The position numbers and the translations under genes are program-made. The notes under the pieces are model-generated. The model searched no databases, had not been told where the DNA came from, and worked only from the letters and a program-made list of their open reading frames with translations. A stretch of DNA of 64,000 nt, taken from NCBI GenBank assembly GCA_031292145.1, contig JARLHR010000216.1, forward strand, positions 1 through 64,000, written 5' to 3'. This DNA is from Clostridium sp. (GTDB taxonomy: Bacteria; Bacillota; Clostridia; Clostridiales; Clostridiaceae). Shown here one piece after another: positions 16,887 to 25,645 of the stretch (positions are counted from its first letter, which is position 1; each line of letters begins with the position of its first letter).

Positions 16887-17555
16887 TTACTTATGATATG
16901 GTTCACCACAAACGTCTAACAGTTTTGATTCTAAAAAGCTCTTTAAACTAGAAATATTATTAAATATAAAAGTCGGATTAATTTTTTTCAGTTCTTCAAG
17001 CTCAACATTATCTGACCATACTGCTGAAAGGCATATTACACCAGCCTCTCTACAAGCCGCCACATCAGAGAGTGCATCACCTACATAATAAAATTCATCA
17101 TTCTTAATAGAGTATTTTTTTAGTAACTTCAAAATAGATTCTGCTTTATTAAGACGTATTTCATCTCCTACCATTATGTCGCTAAAGTAATTTTCCATAC
17201 CTAATTTTTTTAACGAAATATCACAGCTTTTTTGTCCTTTTCCGGTAATCAATGCTACAATAACATTTTTCTCTTTCAAGTACTTAATTAAATCACAAAC
17301 TTCTGGAAAAGATTCCATAAAATTATTATGCATTTCCTCATAATAAAAATAGAAATCTTGCAGAGCTGACTCCAAATTATCTTTTACAACCGTTTTAACC
17401 ATTCCTATCTCATTGAGTCCAAATGTTTGAAGAATCTCATGTTTAGTAAGCTTATGTCCAGCATAAGGTGATATGGCTTTTTTAAAAGCCTCAATACACA
17501 TAGGAATTGTATCAGCTATTGTTCCATCAAAATCAAATGCTACCATTTTAATCAT
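16887..17555 (-). CDS. HAD-superfamily phosphatase (PpaX / phosphoglycolate phosphatase-like)
   Basis: Cytoplasmic hydrolase of 222 residues with all four HAD motifs: FDFDGTIADT (nucleophile Asp8, acid Asp10), the Ser/Thr motif ALITGK, a Lys in the third motif, and YVGDALSDVAACREAG for Mg2+ binding. The helical cap between motifs 1 and 2 (about 15-80) places it with PpaX/Gph-type phosphatases. It overlaps the upstream acetyltransferase gene by 8 bp, so the two are coexpressed. The substrate cannot be read from sequence. Confidence 0.88.
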   Translation of the reverse strand: MIKMVAFDFDGTIADTIPMCIEAFKKAISPYAGHKLTKHEILQTFGLNEIGMVKTVVKDNLESALQDFYFYYEEMHNNFMESFPEVCDLIKYLKEKNVIVALITGKGQKSCDISLKKLGMENYFSDIMVGDEIRLNKAESILKLLKKYSIKNDEFYYVGDALSDVAACREAGVICLSAVWSDNVELEELKKINPTFIFNNISSLKSFLESKLLDVCGEPYHK

Positions 17556-18156
17556 GTTTGCATTCCCTATTAATTTCCCGAATTACTCTACATGGATTTC
17601 CAACTGCTACACTATTTTCAGGAATGTCCTTTGTTACAACACTACCTGCTCCTATAACACAGCCATTCCCAATGCTTACTCCAGGCAAAATAATAACACC
17701 TCCTCCAATCCAACATCCATCACCGATAGTAACAGGACGTGCATAAGTACGGCAAAAATATTCTCCACTTTCTATATTCCAATTTGTTGTTAATCTCTCT
17801 TTAAGCTCTATTGGGTGAGTTGCCGTATAAATTTGCACATTAGATGCAATTAGAACATTATTACCTATAGTGATTTTGTTACAGTCTACAAAGGTACAAT
17901 TCATATTAATAGATACATTGCTCCCCAAATAAATATTGCGTCCATAGTCACAAATAAATGGAGAACCCACTGAAACATTCGTACCAATACTGCCAAAAAG
18001 ATTCTGTAAAACTTCTCTTTTTTCTTCCTTATAATCATATGGAAGGTTATTATATCTTGTAAGTAATGTTCTTGCTGTATTTTTAAACCCTAAAAAAATT
18101 TCATCGTGGCAGTTGTAAATTTCTCCTGCCATGCATTTTTCTAATTCTGTTTTCAT
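17548..18156 (-). CDS. Sugar O-acetyltransferase (maltose/galactoside acetyltransferase family)
   Basis: Trimeric left-handed beta-helix acetyltransferase of 202 residues. The N-terminal maltose-acetyltransferase helical domain (about 1-55, EKCMAGEIYNCHD) leads into hexapeptide repeats ([IV]GxxVxI pattern, about 60-195). The catalytic His is in TATHPIELKER, and the acetyl-CoA-binding loop is GDGCWIGGGVIILPGVSIGN. It transfers acetyl from acetyl-CoA to a hydroxyl on a sugar or related acceptor. It is translationally coupled to the HAD phosphatase downstream. Acceptor specificity is unknown. Confidence 0.9.
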   Translation of the reverse strand: MKTELEKCMAGEIYNCHDEIFLGFKNTARTLLTRYNNLPYDYKEEKREVLQNLFGSIGTNVSVGSPFICDYGRNIYLGSNVSINMNCTFVDCNKITIGNNVLIASNVQIYTATHPIELKERLTTNWNIESGEYFCRTYARPVTIGDGCWIGGGVIILPGVSIGNGCVIGAGSVVTKDIPENSVAVGNPCRVIREINRECKHD

Positions 18157-18224
18157 ATTACACCCCTTTCAAAACCTGATTTAAACAAATAAAAGAATTT
18201 AATGTTCCTTACTCATAGTATAAA

Positions 18225-18259
18225 AAACATCTTGTTACATCGCTAGTAACAAGATGTTT
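18225..18259 (-). terminator. Intrinsic terminator of the RpiR-type gene
   Basis: AAACATCTTGTTAC pairs with GTAACAAGATGTTT across a 7-base loop and is followed on the minus strand by a T-run. It lies seven bases past the regulator's stop codon. Confidence 0.85.
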
Positions 18260-18265
18260 CAAAAT

Positions 18266-18976
18266 TTATATTCTTCCCGCCAATGCTTCTATGAGAAATA
18301 ATACTGGTACCTGTGTGGTAGCATTATATCCACCATTAACCTCATGTACATCCATGTTATATGAAATATTCCAATCTGATATTTGAGAAATAGTGCAATT
18401 AGATTGATTCGTTATGCTCAAGATACCACATTTATTAATTTTAAATTGATTTATTAAATCTATAACTCCTTTTGTTTCTCCTGATACAGAAAGTGCGATT
18501 ACAACAGCAGATTCCATATCTTTTGTAATTGGATACAAAGTATCTTCTAATCCTATTGAAAATTTCCCCAAATTAGAAAAATACCTTGCTGCATATTTTG
18601 CAAGTGCTCCTGATGAACCTGAACCTATAAATATAACCGTTTCCGCTTTTCTAATGAAATGTGCACCTTCCTCTATTTTCTGCTCAAATGAATTAGTGTT
18701 TGTTTCCTTAAAGTAATGCAATAGCTCAGCCAAATCACCCTTCTCTGGTATTTTATGAATCTGATGTACATATTTCTTAAACCTTTCTTTGAATTCCTTA
18801 TATCCATCACAGTCTAATTTATTGCAGAATCTAAGTATTGTTGATGTAGATACCTGAATCGCATCAGCAAATTCTCGAATAGTCATATAAGGAATTTTTT
18901 CTCCATTATCGACAATAAACTTATATATCCTAATTTCAGTTTCATTAAATTTTTGAATATTATCATATGAAAACAT
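18266..18976 (-). CDS. RpiR/MurR-family transcriptional regulator
   Basis: Regulator of 236 residues. The N-terminal helix-turn-helix (about 15-75, MTIREFADAIQVSTSTILRF) is followed by a SIS sugar-phosphate-isomerase-like domain (about 100-230, VIFIGSGSSGALAKYAARYF and ALSVSGETKGVIDLI) that senses a phosphosugar. I chose the ATG at 18976, which follows GGAGG at good spacing. A longer frame from a TTG at 18988 would overlap that ribosome site. It has its own terminator, so it is monocistronic. The following acetyltransferase/HAD pair is a plausible target. Confidence 0.9.
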   Translation of the reverse strand: MFSYDNIQKFNETEIRIYKFIVDNGEKIPYMTIREFADAIQVSTSTILRFCNKLDCDGYKEFKERFKKYVHQIHKIPEKGDLAELLHYFKETNTNSFEQKIEEGAHFIRKAETVIFIGSGSSGALAKYAARYFSNLGKFSIGLEDTLYPITKDMESAVVIALSVSGETKGVIDLINQFKINKCGILSITNQSNCTISQISDWNISYNMDVHEVNGGYNATTQVPVLFLIEALAGRI

Positions 18977-19412
18977 TGTGTCCTCCAATAAATTAATACT
19001 TATCAGCGAAATGTATAAACAATCTGATATTTTTCTTCTCTATGCTCCATTTTGCAATTTGATTATTTCTTATAATGTTCATTCACTATTTATAGTATAT
19101 CATGATAATTAAATTCCACCAGTTTCCATCCGATTATTCTAATACCTCAATCTTAGTTAGAGAAATACTTTTTATTACCCAGGAAAAATGATTCAATTCT
19201 ACTGGTCTAAGAATGATTTTTCCATTCCTGAATCAATTAAATATTCTTTAAGCTCAGGAGGCATTGTACTCTAACACATTTAGCGGAACATATTATATCT
19301 ATAAACAATAGTAACTAAATTTAAAATTTTCTACAAAATAAAAACATTCAATCTATTTTAGACTGAATGCTTTTTATTAAATTTGAATTTTAATTTCTAT
19401 AAGATTTTTATT
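18977..19412. other. Intergenic region between the RpiR gene and superoxide dismutase
   Basis: Contains the superoxide dismutase terminator (19341-19375). A short minus-strand frame near 19265-19200 (MPPELKEYLIDSGMEKSFLD) looks protein-like but has no ribosome binding site and is only 21 codons, so it is probably a gene-end remnant. Nothing else is recognised. Confidence 0.4.
19341..19375. terminator. Terminator after superoxide dismutase
   Basis: AAAGCATTCAGTC and GATTGAATGTTTT on the minus strand form a stem with one mismatch around TAAAATA. It is flanked by T-rich sequence on both strands and lies about 40 bases past the sod stop. Confidence 0.75.
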
Positions 19413-20027
19413 TTAAAACATATAATTTTTATATAATCCATCAACCTTTTCCCAATCAATTATATTCCATATATTTTTAACATACTCATCCCTTAAATTT
19501 TTATATTTTAAGTAGTATGCATGTTCCCAAACGTCTATATTTAGAATTGGAATTAAGCCTTCCATAACTGGTGAATTTTGATTTAATGTCTTTACTACTG
19601 ATAATTTTCCATTTCTATCTTTAACTAAAAATCCATATCCAGACCCAAATTGACTTATGGCTGCATCACTTATTTTATGTTTTAAGGTCTCTAAATCTCC
19701 AAATGTAGCATTTATTTCTCGTAATAAATTACCTTGTGGTGCTTTCTTTGGAGCTGGTGAAAGAATATAAAAATATAAATTGTGATTCAATACTCCTCCT
19801 CCTTGGTTAATTACGCCTTGCCTAATTTCTTGCGGCAATTCATCTATATTTTCTATAATTTGTTCTAAACATTTGCCGTCTATATACTGTTCATATCCTT
19901 TTAAAAGAGCATTTAAATTATCTACATATTTTTGAAGATGCTTAGTATAATGTAATTCTACTGTTTCTGCATCAATGTATGGTTCCAATGCATTAAATGC
20001 ATATGGTAATGGGATTTTATCAAACAT
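19413..20027 (-). CDS. sodA: Superoxide dismutase, Fe/Mn family
   Basis: Converts superoxide to hydrogen peroxide and oxygen in the cytoplasm. The protein has 204 residues, the normal family length. All four metal ligands are visible: His26 (ELHYTKHLQ), His82 (GGVLNHNLYF), Asp165 and His169 (NIDVWEHAYYLKYKN). The usual SGWGWLV signature reads SGYGFLV, with two Trp replaced by aromatic residues. Whether iron or manganese is used cannot be settled from this, although the GGVLNH and QFGSG contexts are compatible with either. It is monocistronic with its own terminator. AAGGAG lies upstream of the ATG. In an anaerobe it serves oxygen tolerance, as may the nearby iron-sulfur flavoprotein. Confidence 0.93.
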   Translation of the reverse strand: MFDKIPLPYAFNALEPYIDAETVELHYTKHLQKYVDNLNALLKGYEQYIDGKCLEQIIENIDELPQEIRQGVINQGGGVLNHNLYFYILSPAPKKAPQGNLLREINATFGDLETLKHKISDAAISQFGSGYGFLVKDRNGKLSVVKTLNQNSPVMEGLIPILNIDVWEHAYYLKYKNLRDEYVKNIWNIIDWEKVDGLYKNYMF

Positions 20028-20351
20028 AATTCATATCTCCTTATAATTAAATAGTTATACATTTATTTATATTACTTTTATATTAAGAATATTATTTATG
20101 TGTTTTGAATATACCGCATTATAAAGTAATTTAAATTGCATTAATTATTTGGTACTGAAAAAGAAATGATAAAGGCTAAAAAACTTATTACCCAAAGTAA
20201 TGCAACCTCTTCCTATATCTGAGTAAAAGACTTGAAGTATATAACATTACTATATGCATGACTTATAAAAAAATTATAGTCTAATGAATAATGGTGAATT
20301 ATTCTAAATAAATTATACTTCATTGTATAATATATCAACGGTAGTAGTATG

Positions 20352-20672
20352 TTAGATAGATCTTTTTTTATATTTATAAACTTCATTTCCCCATTCACCA
20401 AGAGCACTTAAAGCAACTATGAGTTTTTGACTAAGTTCTGATAATTCATATTCTACTCTTGGTGGAATTTCATTGTATTGATGACGAATAACAAGGGAGT
20501 CTTCTTCAAGTTCTTTTAAGTTTTTTGATAGCATCAGACTGGATATGCCATTAACTTTCTTCTGTAGTTCATTAAATCGAATAACTCCATTTTGGAACAT
20601 GGTCCAAATGATTAAGAGTTTCCATTTGCCCCCTATAATATCCATAGCATATCCAACATAACAATCTTCCAT
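20352..20672 (-). CDS. HxlR-family transcriptional regulator
   Basis: Small winged-helix regulator of 106 residues. The conserved HxlR N-terminus has Cys4 before the helix (YVGYAMDIIGGKWKLLIIW), followed by FNELQKKVNGISSLMLSKNL, the recognition region, and the PPRVEYELSELS wing. Cys near the N-terminus is the redox/electrophile-sensing position in several HxlR proteins. It is divergent from an iron-sulfur flavoprotein gene, with two overlapping promoters in the 145-bp gap. That is the usual arrangement for a regulator controlling both genes. Confidence 0.9.
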   Translation of the reverse strand: MEDCYVGYAMDIIGGKWKLLIIWTMFQNGVIRFNELQKKVNGISSLMLSKNLKELEEDSLVIRHQYNEIPPRVEYELSELSQKLIVALSALGEWGNEVYKYKKRSI

Positions 20673-20726
20673 AAAGTAACCTCCATTACTTATATAAATA
20701 TTAGTGACTAAACATTTTTTGCGTAC

Positions 20727-20755
20727 TTGTTAGTTTATATGCTACTTAATATAAT
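20727..20755 (+). promoter_or_regulatory. Promoter of the iron-sulfur flavoprotein gene
   Basis: TTGTTA (20727-20732) and TATAAT (20750-20755) with a 17-bp spacer, about 60 bp before the ATG. It is embedded in direct and inverted TTAGT/ACTAA-type motifs that are candidate HxlR sites. Confidence 0.65.
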
Positions 20756-20767
20756 TAAGTTAGTCAA
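20739..20767 (-). promoter_or_regulatory. Candidate promoter of the HxlR-type gene
   Basis: On the minus strand TTGACT (20767-20762) and TAGCAT (20744-20739) are 17 bp apart. It overlaps the opposing promoter at 20727-20755, so one bound regulator dimer could block both. Confidence 0.5.
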
Positions 20768-20817
20768 TAAATAATTGAATTAATTAAAAAAATTTATATT
20801 TATAGGAGAGATGCGAG

Positions 20818-21381
20818 ATGTCAAAAGTGGTTATATTCAAGGGTAGTCCAAGAAAGAATGGATATACTGCAAAACTATTAGAAAAAGTAGCAGAAGGAGC
20901 AAAATCAAAAGGTGCTGAGGTTATTGAGTTTGATTTAAATGATCCTGGAATCCGTGGATGTCAAAGCTGTTTTTATTGCCGTACCCATGACGGATGTGCT
21001 GTTAATGATTATTTACAGCCAATGTATCAAGCTATTAAAGAAGCAGATGCTATTGTATTTGGTTCTCCAATCTATTTTTATCAAATTACAGGTCAAGCAA
21101 GAGTTTGGTTAGATCGTACATTTCCAATAGTTGGAAGTGATGGCGGTGCTTTTGTACCTAGACATCCAGGTAAGAAGTTAATAACGATATTTGCTCAAGG
21201 AAACCCAGATCCTAAAATAGGTGCAGAGGGCATTAAATTTGCTCATGATATTTTTAAAGGATATGGTTGGAAATTAGAGGATAGCATTCACTACTGTGGA
21301 ACTAGTCATAATCCTGATTCAGAAATGTTTGATGAGTTAGCTTTAAGAGCATTTAAAGATGGGGAAAATTTGGTTGGATAA
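20818..21381 (+). CDS. Iron-sulfur flavoprotein / NAD(P)H-dependent FMN reductase family
   Basis: Flavodoxin-fold protein of 187 residues. The FMN phosphate loop (GSPRKNGYTAKLLEKVAEGA) is at the N-terminus. A compact Cys cluster (GCQSCFYCRTHDGC, CX2CX2CX5C, about 48-60) matches the [4Fe-4S] motif of archaeal and clostridial iron-sulfur flavoproteins. FGSPIYFYQITGQARVWLDR follows. Such proteins move electrons from ferredoxin-like donors to acceptors such as oxygen or hydrogen peroxide, or reduce quinone-like compounds. It is paired with the HxlR regulator, suggesting induction by a redox or electrophile signal. GGAGAG lies before the ATG. Confidence 0.88.
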   Translation: MSKVVIFKGSPRKNGYTAKLLEKVAEGAKSKGAEVIEFDLNDPGIRGCQSCFYCRTHDGCAVNDYLQPMYQAIKEADAIVFGSPIYFYQITGQARVWLDRTFPIVGSDGGAFVPRHPGKKLITIFAQGNPDPKIGAEGIKFAHDIFKGYGWKLEDSIHYCGTSHNPDSEMFDELALRAFKDGENLVG

Positions 21382-21896
21382 TTCCTAATACACCACTTAT
21401 AAAATAATCATACTGGTAGGTTGAATTGTAATTGCAATAATCATCTACATGGTTAACACACATTCTAAAAGTTAATTCCATAAATTACATTTTTATATGA
21501 TGTATATAAAAAAACAAACTGCACATATTAATGCCATAAGGAACATAACAGTTGAGCAAAGATTTATATATGCTCTTGGTTTAGGGGTGTATACAAGTCG
21601 AACAAAGATTATATAATGGTCACAAAATATGGTTGTTATATTAGTCGGCGATAAGATTTTATATGGTGGGGAAAAGTTTTATTATAGTTGATTTATATTT
21701 ATTATAATAGTACTCCAACTTATTATTTAAGGTCGAGTTAACATTATTCAATGTGTTGAATTGATTTTATATAGCCGTGAGGTTGTATTCAGTTGAATAA
21801 ATATGTTGTTTGGTGGAGCGAAACATGATTATTAGGTTGCGATTTGTTGTATTATAGTCGAAAGATTATTATATGATGGTAAACTATCTTTTATTG

Positions 21897-21976
21897 TGCT
21901 AGTTAAGATTGTTATGCTCTTTATAAAAACCATATTTAGTATAATATTTATACTGAATATGGTTTTTAAATTTTAA
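21897..21976. repeat. 80-bp duplicated hairpin, copy 1
   Basis: Starts TGCTAGTTAAGATT and contains AAAAACCATATT...AATATGGTTTTT, a strong stem with flanking A/T runs. It matches 26228-26307 over 80 bp with only a few substitutions. It has the form of a bidirectional terminator. Confidence 0.8.
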
Positions 21977-22013
21977 ATATAAAAGCTTACTCTATTTTTT
22001 AATTTTATTCATT

Positions 22014-22085
22014 TAAGGCACATGAAAGAAAATAATAGACCAAAGATGCGTACATACTGGTGTATTATTTTTTTGATTGTGCCTA
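22014..22085. repeat. Dispersed palindromic repeat copy
   Basis: Left arm TAAGGCACATGAAAGAAAAT, right arm ATTATTTTTTTGATTGTGCCTA, 72 bp. It lies 20 bases beyond the stop of the minus-strand kinase gene, so it could serve as that gene's 3' hairpin. Confidence 0.8.
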
Positions 22086-22105
22086 GTAATTCACAATGAT
22101 AAAAC

Positions 22106-23677
22106 TTATAAATAAACATCTGAAAATTCTACTTGTATATGTTCATTTTTGTTTATAATATTTCTATTATATATCATATTCTCCTTAATCACTGCTCGAG
22201 CCGGAAGTGTAACAGTAAACTTGCTTCCTTTTCCATATTCACTTTCTACAGATATATTGCCGCCATGCAATTCAACAATAGATTTTACCAGACTCAATCC
22301 TATGCCAGTACCTTCCGCATTTCTCGATAAAGATTTATCTGCTTGTTTAAATCTATCAAATATAATATCAATTTTATTTCTTTCAATACCAATACCATTA
22401 TCCCTTACTGATATTTCAATCCATTCATTCATATCCTTAATGTTTACAAATATTTCACCATTATTATTTGAAAATTTTATAGCATTTGATATAAGGTTTA
22501 GCATTATCCTCTCTATCTTTTCTGGATCACATGCAATAATCTTTTCTTCTATCTCTGTATCAAAAATGATATTTAAGCCTTTAATTTTAATAAAATTAGT
22601 TACTGACATAGCTATTTCTTCTACAACCTCTACTATATTCACATTTAATAAGTTGAGTTCAAAAAATCCCGCTTCTATTTTTGAAGTATCAACTATATTG
22701 TTAATAAGTTTTGATAATCTATAGGTATTTAATTTCATTGAGTTAACATACTTTACAAGTGTATCCTTTTTATTTATTATTGAGTCATCCTTGTAATATA
22801 TCTCCAATAACTGAGCTGTTGCTGAAATTACATTTAATGGAGTTTTAAGCTCGTGAGATATATTAACAAGTAACTCCTCCTGCGCTCTTAATGTATCTTC
22901 CATGATTTTATTCGCCTTTATTTCAGCATTTACACTCATTTCTAATGCTTTATTTTGTTCTTCAAGCTTTTTTTCTAAATCTTTTCTTTCTGTAATGTTC
23001 CTGCTAAATCCTGATACAGATGCTAAATCTCCATTTTCATTATATGTAGGAACTAAGAAATCTTCTAACCAAACATAATGCCCATCTTTATGCTTAAATC
23101 TTGCACAAAAAGTTTTAGAAAAATCTGTGTTTTTATTTACCTTAGCTATTTGTATATAAAGATCATCAGGATGAATAATTTCAAATGGTAAATTATGATT
23201 TGTATAATGTATTTCTAAATCATATCCTAAAATCTCTTCAATGGAAGGACTAATATATATAAATTTAAACTCAGGCAAAATTTGAAATGCAAAAAAAACG
23301 TCCTTAGTTTTTTCACATGTTTTAATTAATTGTTTATATTGCTCTTCAATACCAAGATATTTGCTTATATCGATAAGAGAGAGATAAACTCCAACTATTT
23401 TAGAATTATCATTAAACATAGGTTTAGAAACAATATCAAAAAATAGCTGTTCACCATCCTTTTTTAATATTGAAGCCTGAATATTTGCACATGATAATAG
23501 ATCCTCAATTCTATAACCTAAAAAGTTATTAATATAAGTATTTAGAATTTCATTTTGTGTAAGTCCTAAGATACTATAACAATTATTAGAAATTGATTTA
23601 ATAACTCCAGTAGAATCCACTTGAATAAGTAACTCTCTCCTTATTTCAAAATTGCTTAAATCAATATGTAAATTCAT
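22106..23677 (-). CDS. PAS-domain sensor histidine kinase (soluble)
   Basis: Cytoplasmic kinase of 523 residues without membrane segments. Two PAS domains (about 8-112 and 120-235, the second with the PAC motif YVWLEDFLVPTYNENGDLA) are followed by a coiled linker, the dimerisation helix with phospho-accepting His in NISHELKTPLNVISATAQLL (about 274), and an ATPase domain with NAIKFSNNNGEI, DNGIGIERN and GTGIGLSLVKSIVELHGG. There is no receiver domain and no adjacent response regulator, so it is an orphan kinase. In clostridia orphan kinases often feed Spo0A, but that role is inference only. Confidence 0.9.
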   Translation of the reverse strand: MNLHIDLSNFEIRRELLIQVDSTGVIKSISNNCYSILGLTQNEILNTYINNFLGYRIEDLLSCANIQASILKKDGEQLFFDIVSKPMFNDNSKIVGVYLSLIDISKYLGIEEQYKQLIKTCEKTKDVFFAFQILPEFKFIYISPSIEEILGYDLEIHYTNHNLPFEIIHPDDLYIQIAKVNKNTDFSKTFCARFKHKDGHYVWLEDFLVPTYNENGDLASVSGFSRNITERKDLEKKLEEQNKALEMSVNAEIKANKIMEDTLRAQEELLVNISHELKTPLNVISATAQLLEIYYKDDSIINKKDTLVKYVNSMKLNTYRLSKLINNIVDTSKIEAGFFELNLLNVNIVEVVEEIAMSVTNFIKIKGLNIIFDTEIEEKIIACDPEKIERIMLNLISNAIKFSNNNGEIFVNIKDMNEWIEISVRDNGIGIERNKIDIIFDRFKQADKSLSRNAEGTGIGLSLVKSIVELHGGNISVESEYGKGSKFTVTLPARAVIKENMIYNRNIINKNEHIQVEFSDVYL

Positions 23678-24003
23678 TTTTAAATTCTCCTGACAATAAA
23701 TATATACTAAATTTTAATAAAATAATTGAAAGCATAGAGAATTAATTTTCAATATCTCAAATATCTTTCATATATTTACATAATTTCTTATCAATATTAA
23801 TTATAACTTGACAGTCAAAAATTTTACAAAAAAATTAATTCTTTAAGGCAAATTTATGATATCCTTTTAATTGTTCAAGAAAAAAAATAGTATAAAATAT
23901 ACCAAAAGAATTAACTAAAATTAGTTTAGCATAATATTAGTAGATTAACTATAGATTTATGTGGAATTTACTAAATAAAATTTTAGCTAACTTTATGAAA
24001 CTA
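23678..24003. other. Intergenic region with a candidate kinase promoter
   Basis: On the minus strand TATAAT (23805-23800) is preceded at 18 bp by TTGTAA. Between them lies a perfect small palindrome TTGAC-A-GTCAA (23808-23818) that could be an operator. Otherwise it is featureless AT-rich DNA. Confidence 0.35.
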
Positions 24004-25626
24004 TTATTTATTACTTAAAGCCTTAAAACGATCAGCAACAGGTACTTTTTCAGTTCCATCAGTTACAAGTTCAACCACTATTGGCTCATTTATATTCATT
24101 AAGCATTCTTTTATATTCTCTAATTCTTCTACTGTAGACATTTGGAAAGCTTTTATGCCAAGTGCTTGTACCATATCTTTTATAGATACTCTTTCATATG
24201 AAAATCCTTCAGAACTTCTACCATATATAAACTTTTGTCCATGTTCCACATAACCTAACATAGAGTTGTTTATTACAAAATATATAATGGGCATTCTATA
24301 TTCTTTTGCTGTTAGAACTTCTATTCCATTCATAAAAAACGAACCATCACCTACTATAACTGAATATGGTCTTGCTGGATTAGCTGCATATGCTCCCATA
24401 ACACCAGTAACTCCTGCACCCATTGCTCCATAGTTAAGACTTATATCAAAATCCATGGTTTGTTTTAATGGTAAATACTTAAATATAAAATTCATATATT
24501 CACCAATGTCTGATATAAAATATGTATTTTCAGGTACTATATCTACTACCTTTTCAAGAAATAATCTTGTTGATAACCCTGTATGATTACATACATAAGG
24601 TTTGTTTACCTCAGGCTTTGCAAAATCATTATCCTTTTCTAATACATTATCTAATAAGAAAGGTAATGCTTTATGTAAATCGTGATATACTGCTACATCA
24701 GCTTTAAATACTCTGTTTAATTCGTTCTTATCCCAATCAATATGAATTACTTTCTTATCTTCAACTAATACATCATTGAAGTTTCTAGTTGCTGATTCAC
24801 CTAAAGAAGATCCAAGAATAAGTAGACAATCTACTTTAGCATTGTCAATAAACTCTGCTGCGTAATCGGAGCTGCAAAAACCATAATTCCCCAAATTAAG
24901 TGCAAAATCACTATTTATTACCCCCTTACCTTCAGGAGTTGTAATTATTGGCCATTTTAATTTAGTGCTTAATTCTTTAATATCTTCTTTTAGTCCTCTA
25001 GCACCTTTGCCAACCATAATAACTCCTGTATTACTGTTATTTATAAGCTCGCAAGCACTAGATAAATTATAGTTATCATACTCTATTTCTTCTGTTATAG
25101 GAGGCTCCATGCTGTTTATGTCACCTTCAAATACATCAATTTGCATATCTATAGGTATTGATAGATGTACCGGGCCATATGGGGGAGTAAGAGCAATTTT
25201 TATAGCCTTCTTTAACTCATATGCTACCTCTTCATTTTTCAAAATAGTTTTACTATACTTCGTAATAGGCGCTGTAATCATTTCAGTATTTAATTCCTGA
25301 ACAGCCCCTTTTCCTATTTGCCATCTATTAACATATCCACTAATTATAAGTACAGGTACTTTACTTCTTGAAGCCTCTGCTATTCCATTTATAGCATTAT
25401 TTAAACCTACACCACCTGCAAAACAACATACTCCAAGTTTATGAGAAATACTTGCATATCTTGTTGCTGCATATGTAGCAGCCGCTTCATTTTTTGTAAC
25501 TATCAATTGTATGTTAGTATCCTCTAAAGCATCATATAATGCTCCAACTGTTCCTGCTGGTATCCCATATACATTCTTTACATTATTATTTTCTAAATAT
25601 TTTACTATATAATCTGCTACTCTCAA
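24004..25626 (-). CDS. Thiamine-diphosphate-dependent enzyme (acetolactate synthase / 2-oxoacid decarboxylase family)
   Basis: Protein of 540 residues with the three-domain ThDP fold: pyrimidine-binding domain (1-170) with the activating Glu47 (TKNEAAATYAA), a central domain (about 185-320), and a diphosphate-binding domain (about 365-525) whose Mg2+/ThDP motif runs from GDGSFFMNGIEV (about 425) to the NN near 452. NNSMLGYVEHGQKFIYGR follows, resembling acetolactate synthases. The exact reaction (acetolactate formation or decarboxylation of an aromatic or branched 2-oxoacid) is not determined. There is no small regulatory subunit nearby. The gene begins 19 bp after a GAF-domain gene and is cotranscribed with it, an unusual partner. 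Confidence 0.85.
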   Translation of the reverse strand: MRVADYIVKYLENNNVKNVYGIPAGTVGALYDALEDTNIQLIVTKNEAAATYAATRYASISHKLGVCCFAGGVGLNNAINGIAEASRSKVPVLIISGYVNRWQIGKGAVQELNTEMITAPITKYSKTILKNEEVAYELKKAIKIALTPPYGPVHLSIPIDMQIDVFEGDINSMEPPITEEIEYDNYNLSSACELINNSNTGVIMVGKGARGLKEDIKELSTKLKWPIITTPEGKGVINSDFALNLGNYGFCSSDYAAEFIDNAKVDCLLILGSSLGESATRNFNDVLVEDKKVIHIDWDKNELNRVFKADVAVYHDLHKALPFLLDNVLEKDNDFAKPEVNKPYVCNHTGLSTRLFLEKVVDIVPENTYFISDIGEYMNFIFKYLPLKQTMDFDISLNYGAMGAGVTGVMGAYAANPARPYSVIVGDGSFFMNGIEVLTAKEYRMPIIYFVINNSMLGYVEHGQKFIYGRSSEGFSYERVSIKDMVQALGIKAFQMSTVEELENIKECLMNINEPIVVELVTDGTEKVPVADRFKALSNK

Positions 25627-25645
25627 GTTATATCTTCCCTTTCGT

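Larger units (their letters stand above)
21382..22105. other. 724-bp intergenic region: tandem-like array and repeats
   Basis: No gene. About 21550-21900 is a plus-strand G/T-rich, C-poor stretch of degenerate units of about 45 bp that restart with GTTGAGCAAAGATT, GTCGAACAAAGATT, GTCGGCGATAAGATT and GTCGAAAGATT, typically followed by TATATAATGGT-like sequence. Then come an 80-bp duplicated hairpin (21897-21976) and a copy of the dispersed palindrome (22014-22085). Confidence 0.6.

Noticed and set aside
20213-20407. 64-codon minus-strand frame overlapping the HxlR gene end
   Set aside because: Out of frame with the well-supported regulator, no ribosome site, no protein-like motif.
22149-22724. 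191-codon plus-strand open frame opposite the PAS histidine kinase
   Set aside because: It is antisense to the conserved ATPase domain of a clear kinase gene. The Ile/Ser/Leu-rich translation is typical of a shadow frame.
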